A stretch of DNA of 9,123 nt from an uncultured Phaeodactylibacter sp. (GTDB lineage Bacteria; Bacteroidota; Bacteroidia; Chitinophagales; Saprospiraceae). A program made the position numbers and the translations under genes. The stretch covers positions 1 through 9,123 of the forward strand of contig CAJXXJ010000107.1 in the NCBI GenBank assembly GCA_913062745.1, given 5' to 3'. Under the pieces are notes generated by a model. The model ran no database searches and was not told the origin of the DNA. It saw only the letters and a list, made by a program, of their open reading frames with translations. Shown here piece by piece: positions 7,351-9,123 of the stretch (the first letter of the stretch is position 1; each line of letters starts with the position of its first letter).

Positions 7351-8157
7351 TTAAATAGCCCGGCAGCGCTCCTTCAGCCATGCCCTCTCGTCAGCATTAA
7401 GCTGCGGGCTCAGTTCTTCAAACACGCGGGCATGATATTCGTTGAGCCAGGCCTGCTCTTCCGGGCTGAGCAGCGACTGATCAATCAGCTCCGTACTGAT
7501 TGGGAACAGGGTCTGCGGCTCAAAACCGTAATACTTCGTCTCCTCTGATTCCATCTTTTCTACGCAAAGCTCAAGGTTTTCAATGCGGATGCCATAGGCC
7601 CCTTCCCGGTAATAGCCCGGCTCGTTGGAAGTAAGCATGCCCGGCATGATCGGAGTCTGCCCCCGCACGCCACGCGGATTGGGCGTAATGCCCTGTGGCC
7701 CTTCGTGCACATTCAGAAAATGCCCTACGCCGTGGCCGGTGCCATGACCGTAGTTGAGCCCGGCCTGCCAAAGCGGTGCCCGTGCCAGGGTATCGAGCTG
7801 TACGCCGGTAGTCCCTTCCGGGAAAACTGCACGCGACAGCGCAATATTGCCTTTGAGCACCAGGGTGTAATGTTTTTTAACCTCCGCTCCTACCGGCCCC
7901 AGGGCTACTGTGCGGGTAATGTCTGTAGTGCCCTGCAGGTACTGCCCGCCGGAATCCAGCAGCAGCACCCCTTCCGGGCGCACCACCGCGGCATTATGCG
8001 CTGTAGCCCGGTAGTGTACGATGGCCCCGTTGCCTGCGTAGCCCACGATAGCCGGGAAGCTCGCTCCCTGATAGTCGCCCTCCGCAGCCCGGTACTCGTC
8101 GAGCCTGACGCCCAGATCGTACTCGGTCAACTCAGCGCCTTGCTGCAGCTGATGCTC
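7351..8157 (-). CDS. Aminopeptidase P (M24B) catalytic domain, 5' truncated and fused in frame to a transposase fragment
   Basis: Xaa-Pro aminopeptidases remove an N-terminal residue preceding proline, using two metal ions in a pita-bread fold. The open frame runs from a GTG at 8403; only its residues from about 81 onward are peptidase. Metal ligands, in frame numbering, are all present: Asp150 (LLLDSGG), Asp161 (TTDITRT), His224 (GTGHGVGH), Glu261 (NEPGYY) and Glu275 (RIENL), with the expected 11-residue spacing of the two Asp and 14 of the two Glu. The last 60 residues (EEQAWLNEYHARV onward) match the C-terminal extension of the long XPNPEP1-like type. That type is about 590 residues with two creatinase-like N-terminal domains; here about 320 N-terminal residues, including the first helix of the catalytic domain, are missing and replaced by transposase sequence. 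The original start and promoter are therefore not present. rlmN follows after 9 bp. Confidence 0.85.
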   Translation of the reverse strand, partial: EHQLQQGAELTEYDLGVRLDEYRAAEGDYQGASFPAIVGYAGNGAIVHYRATAHNAAVVRPEGVLLLDSGGQYLQGTTDITRTVALGPVGAEVKKHYTLVLKGNIALSRAVFPEGTTGVQLDTLARAPLWQAGLNYGHGTGHGVGHFLNVHEGPQGITPNPRGVRGQTPIMPGMLTSNEPGYYREGAYGIRIENLELCVEKMESEETKYYGFEPQTLFPISTELIDQSLLSPEEQAWLNEYHARVFEELSPQLNADERAWLKERCRAI

Positions 8158-8463
8158 CAGCCAGCGGTAGCTTTCTTTTTCTTCAATCGCCGTTTGACGA
8201 TCGCGATAGCCCGCACCACGCCGGGTCTTCTCTCTGGCCCACACGGTTTCTTGCAAGATGCCCAAGGGGACTCCGGCATCACTACTACACAGGGTGAGGT
8301 GGACTTTGAGTCCGGTGGCTGAGGCATCACTGATGGGGCCTAAACCGCGAGTGTGACGGTGAGTGCTGAAGTCCAGTTCAGTGGTGTCTTGGATTGTCAG
8401 CACCGTTGAGTGCTCTAGGCAGCGTTCGACGGTTTGATCAATATGACCGGACAGGATCGCAAA
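8158..8463 (-). pseudogene. Internal fragment of a Tn5-like (IS4-family) transposase
   Basis: The minus-strand frame reads AILSGHIDQTVERCLEHS, then VLTIQDTTELDF and GLGPISDA, then VPLGILQETVWARE, and ends IEEKESYRWLE. This order is that of Tn5/IS50-type DDE transposases: the QDTT motif carries the first catalytic Asp (Asp97 in Tn5), and the EKES-x-x-W segment lies some 50-60 residues later (DEKESGKWL in Tn5). About 100 residues survive. The N-terminal region (roughly 65-80 residues) is missing, and a TGA lies in frame at 8464-8466. The second Asp, the YREK motif with the catalytic Glu and the whole C-terminus are lost at the join to the aminopeptidase. No terminal inverted repeats or target duplication flank it, so it is a remnant and not an active element. 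Base composition here (about 60% GC over 8221-8340) is unlike the AT-rich DNA to its right. Confidence 0.85.
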
Positions 8464-8465
8464 TC

Positions 8466-8548
8466 AATTCAAAATTCTAAGTTCAACATGCAAGAGACTC
8501 TCTCAGCAAGGTCTCCACTGCCTTAATCTGCATTCTTAATTTTGAATT
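8466..8548. repeat. Inverted repeat pair AATTCAAAATT / AATTTTGAATT
   Basis: Perfect 11-bp arms at 8466-8476 and 8538-8548 enclose 61 nt. With a 2-nt bulge the pairing extends by AAG/CTT. The loop contains a second short stem, GAGAC (8494-8498) with GTCTC (8511-8515). The left arm abuts the truncated end of the transposase fragment. The structure could be a MITE-like remnant or a hairpin in a transcript. Confidence 0.5.
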
Positions 8549-8597
8549 TTGCATTGTTCAGTCATGAGCTTAGCGCGACTAGTAAACCTTGAAACCC

Positions 8598-8619
8598 TTG
8601 ATAAATCACAGTTTATCAA
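8598..8619. repeat. Operator-like dyad TTGATAAA-N6-TTTATCAA
   Basis: This is a perfect 8-bp inverted repeat at 8598-8605 and 8612-8619 with spacer TCACAG. Size and spacing suit a dimeric helix-turn-helix regulator site or a small RNA hairpin. It is not followed by a T-run, so it is not an intrinsic terminator on the + strand. No regulator gene is nearby. Confidence 0.4.
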
Positions 8620-8620
8620 C

Positions 8621-8704
8621 TTCTATATCTTTCTATATCTAATGCTTATGACGGTTTTTGATCATGAATATCCGCTTTTTTGGCTTCTATATCTGCTTTT
8701 TTGG
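8621..8704 (+). repeat. Short direct repeats TTCTATATCT and GCTTTTTTGG
   Basis: TTCTATATCT occurs three times: twice in perfect tandem (8621-8630, 8631-8640) and again at 8685-8694. GCTTTTTTGG occurs at 8674-8683 and 8695-8704, so the second part reads as a 21-bp unit (8674-8694) that begins to repeat. The block looks like slippage-generated low-complexity DNA. Confidence 0.55.
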
Positions 8705-8866
8705 GCAATTTTGGCAGTCGATGACACGGCTTTGGTCATCACAACAGGCAGCAGCTAGATCAGCCTCGGTGAGCAAATACTCTCGCTTCTTTTGAGTTTT
8801 GTATCAGGAAATCGCTACAGTCTTTGCCCAATAGGCATTCTGGCGGAATTGGTTGAACTTTACTTG

Positions 8867-8911
8867 ACTTCAATCAACTTCAACTAAGTCGAGACAACTT
8901 CAATCAACTTC
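8867..8911 (+). repeat. 15-bp direct repeat ACTTCAATCAACTTC, period 30
   Basis: Identical 15-mers lie at 8867-8881 and 8897-8911, separated by 15 nt. Shorter related words (TCAACTTC, TTCAAC) lie between and around them. Outside them GAATTGG (8845-8851) is the inverse of CCAATTC (8913-8919). Two copies are too few to call a CRISPR or iteron array. Confidence 0.5.
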
Positions 8912-9123
8912 GCCAATTCGTTAACAATCGTTGCCAAAACTACCGCAAATGCTGATCCTGGATTTCTGGGGAAACGCTGAAATCATTGCTATCGATAGTT
9001 CTTAGAGACTTGGGAATTGTTACGAAAGATCCGATGAAAGAATAGCTTTTGGTGAAGGATATTGAGGAAGTGAGAGAACCAGGGAGATAAGCTTAATCTT
9101 GACCTAAATAGCTTCGCGCGAAC

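Larger units (their letters stand above)
8461..9123. other. AT-rich non-coding stretch with short repeats
   Basis: I see no supportable gene in this stretch. A 65-69 codon open frame at about 8549-8758 is rich in Phe, Leu and Tyr, but it overlaps short repeats and a dyad and has no family resemblance, so I leave it out. Hand-counted GC is 82 of 240 bases (34%) over 8461-8700, against 144 of 240 (60%) over 7681-7920. The AATTCAAAATTC / AATTTTGAATTTTG words are typical of cyanobacterial intergenic regions, which is inference from familiarity and not a database match. The stretch includes inverted and direct repeats listed separately, a 10-bp palindrome CTATCGATAG at 8989-8998 and another, TTCGCGCGAA, at 9113-9122. 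Confidence 0.6.

Noticed and set aside
8158..8463. An active insertion sequence
   Set aside because: Only about 100 internal transposase residues remain, two of three catalytic acidic residues are absent, and there are no terminal inverted repeats or target duplication.
8549..8758. A 69-codon + strand frame in the AT-rich end (ATG at 8564)
   Set aside because: It overlaps the dyad and tandem repeats, has a low-complexity hydrophobic composition and no recognisable family. A small membrane protein cannot be fully excluded.
8867..8911. CRISPR array
   Set aside because: There are only two 15-bp copies with 15-nt spacing, too short for CRISPR repeats or spacers, and no cas genes.

Overview
The window looks like Bacteroidota chromosome over about its first 8.15 kb, followed by roughly 0.97 kb of foreign character. 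The Bacteroidota assignment is inference. It rests on the full-length MnmG and RlmN types, a Bacteroidota-style promoter (TTG-N18-TATTTTTG), start codons without Shine-Dalgarno sequences, and the GC-rich codon use (60% GC by hand count over 7681-7920). A Saprospiria-like relative would fit, but I cannot place it to genus.

Layout. A large + strand gene enters from the left edge and ends at 2157. It encodes a secreted-enzyme-like protein with a GH113-like TIM barrel at its C-terminus. Everything from 2161 to about 8157 is on the minus strand. In transcription order (right to left) it reads: the catalytic C-terminal part of an aminopeptidase P (M24B), rlmN, a radical SAM/SPASM protein, mnmG, a small lipoprotein and a small exported hypothetical protein. 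The aminopeptidase and rlmN are 9 bp apart, and mnmG and the lipoprotein 13 bp apart, so both pairs are probably co-transcribed. A promoter candidate sits just upstream of mnmG. RlmN (23S rRNA A2503 and tRNA A37 C2-methylation) and MnmG (wobble U34 of tRNA) are both RNA-modification enzymes that support decoding accuracy. The other genes have no obvious link to them.

The main anomaly is at the right. The aminopeptidase reading frame lacks its usual N-terminal domains. At a shared W-L-E tripeptide (8155-8163) it runs without a stop into an internal piece of a Tn5-like (IS4-family) DDE transposase. That fragment is cut off at 8463, where the sequence drops abruptly to about 34% GC (8461-8700) and becomes non-coding, full of AT-rich inverted and direct repeats reminiscent of cyanobacterial intergenic DNA. 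Neither breakpoint is at an insertion-sequence end. The simplest reading is a chimeric contig joining two organisms through microhomology, or an illegitimate recombination. A genuine transposase-peptidase fusion gene is possible but less likely.

I see no convincing new defence, biosynthetic or mobile system. The items worth checking are the fusion, the degenerate-peptidase/glycosidase protein, the orphan radical SAM protein and the repeat-rich right end.
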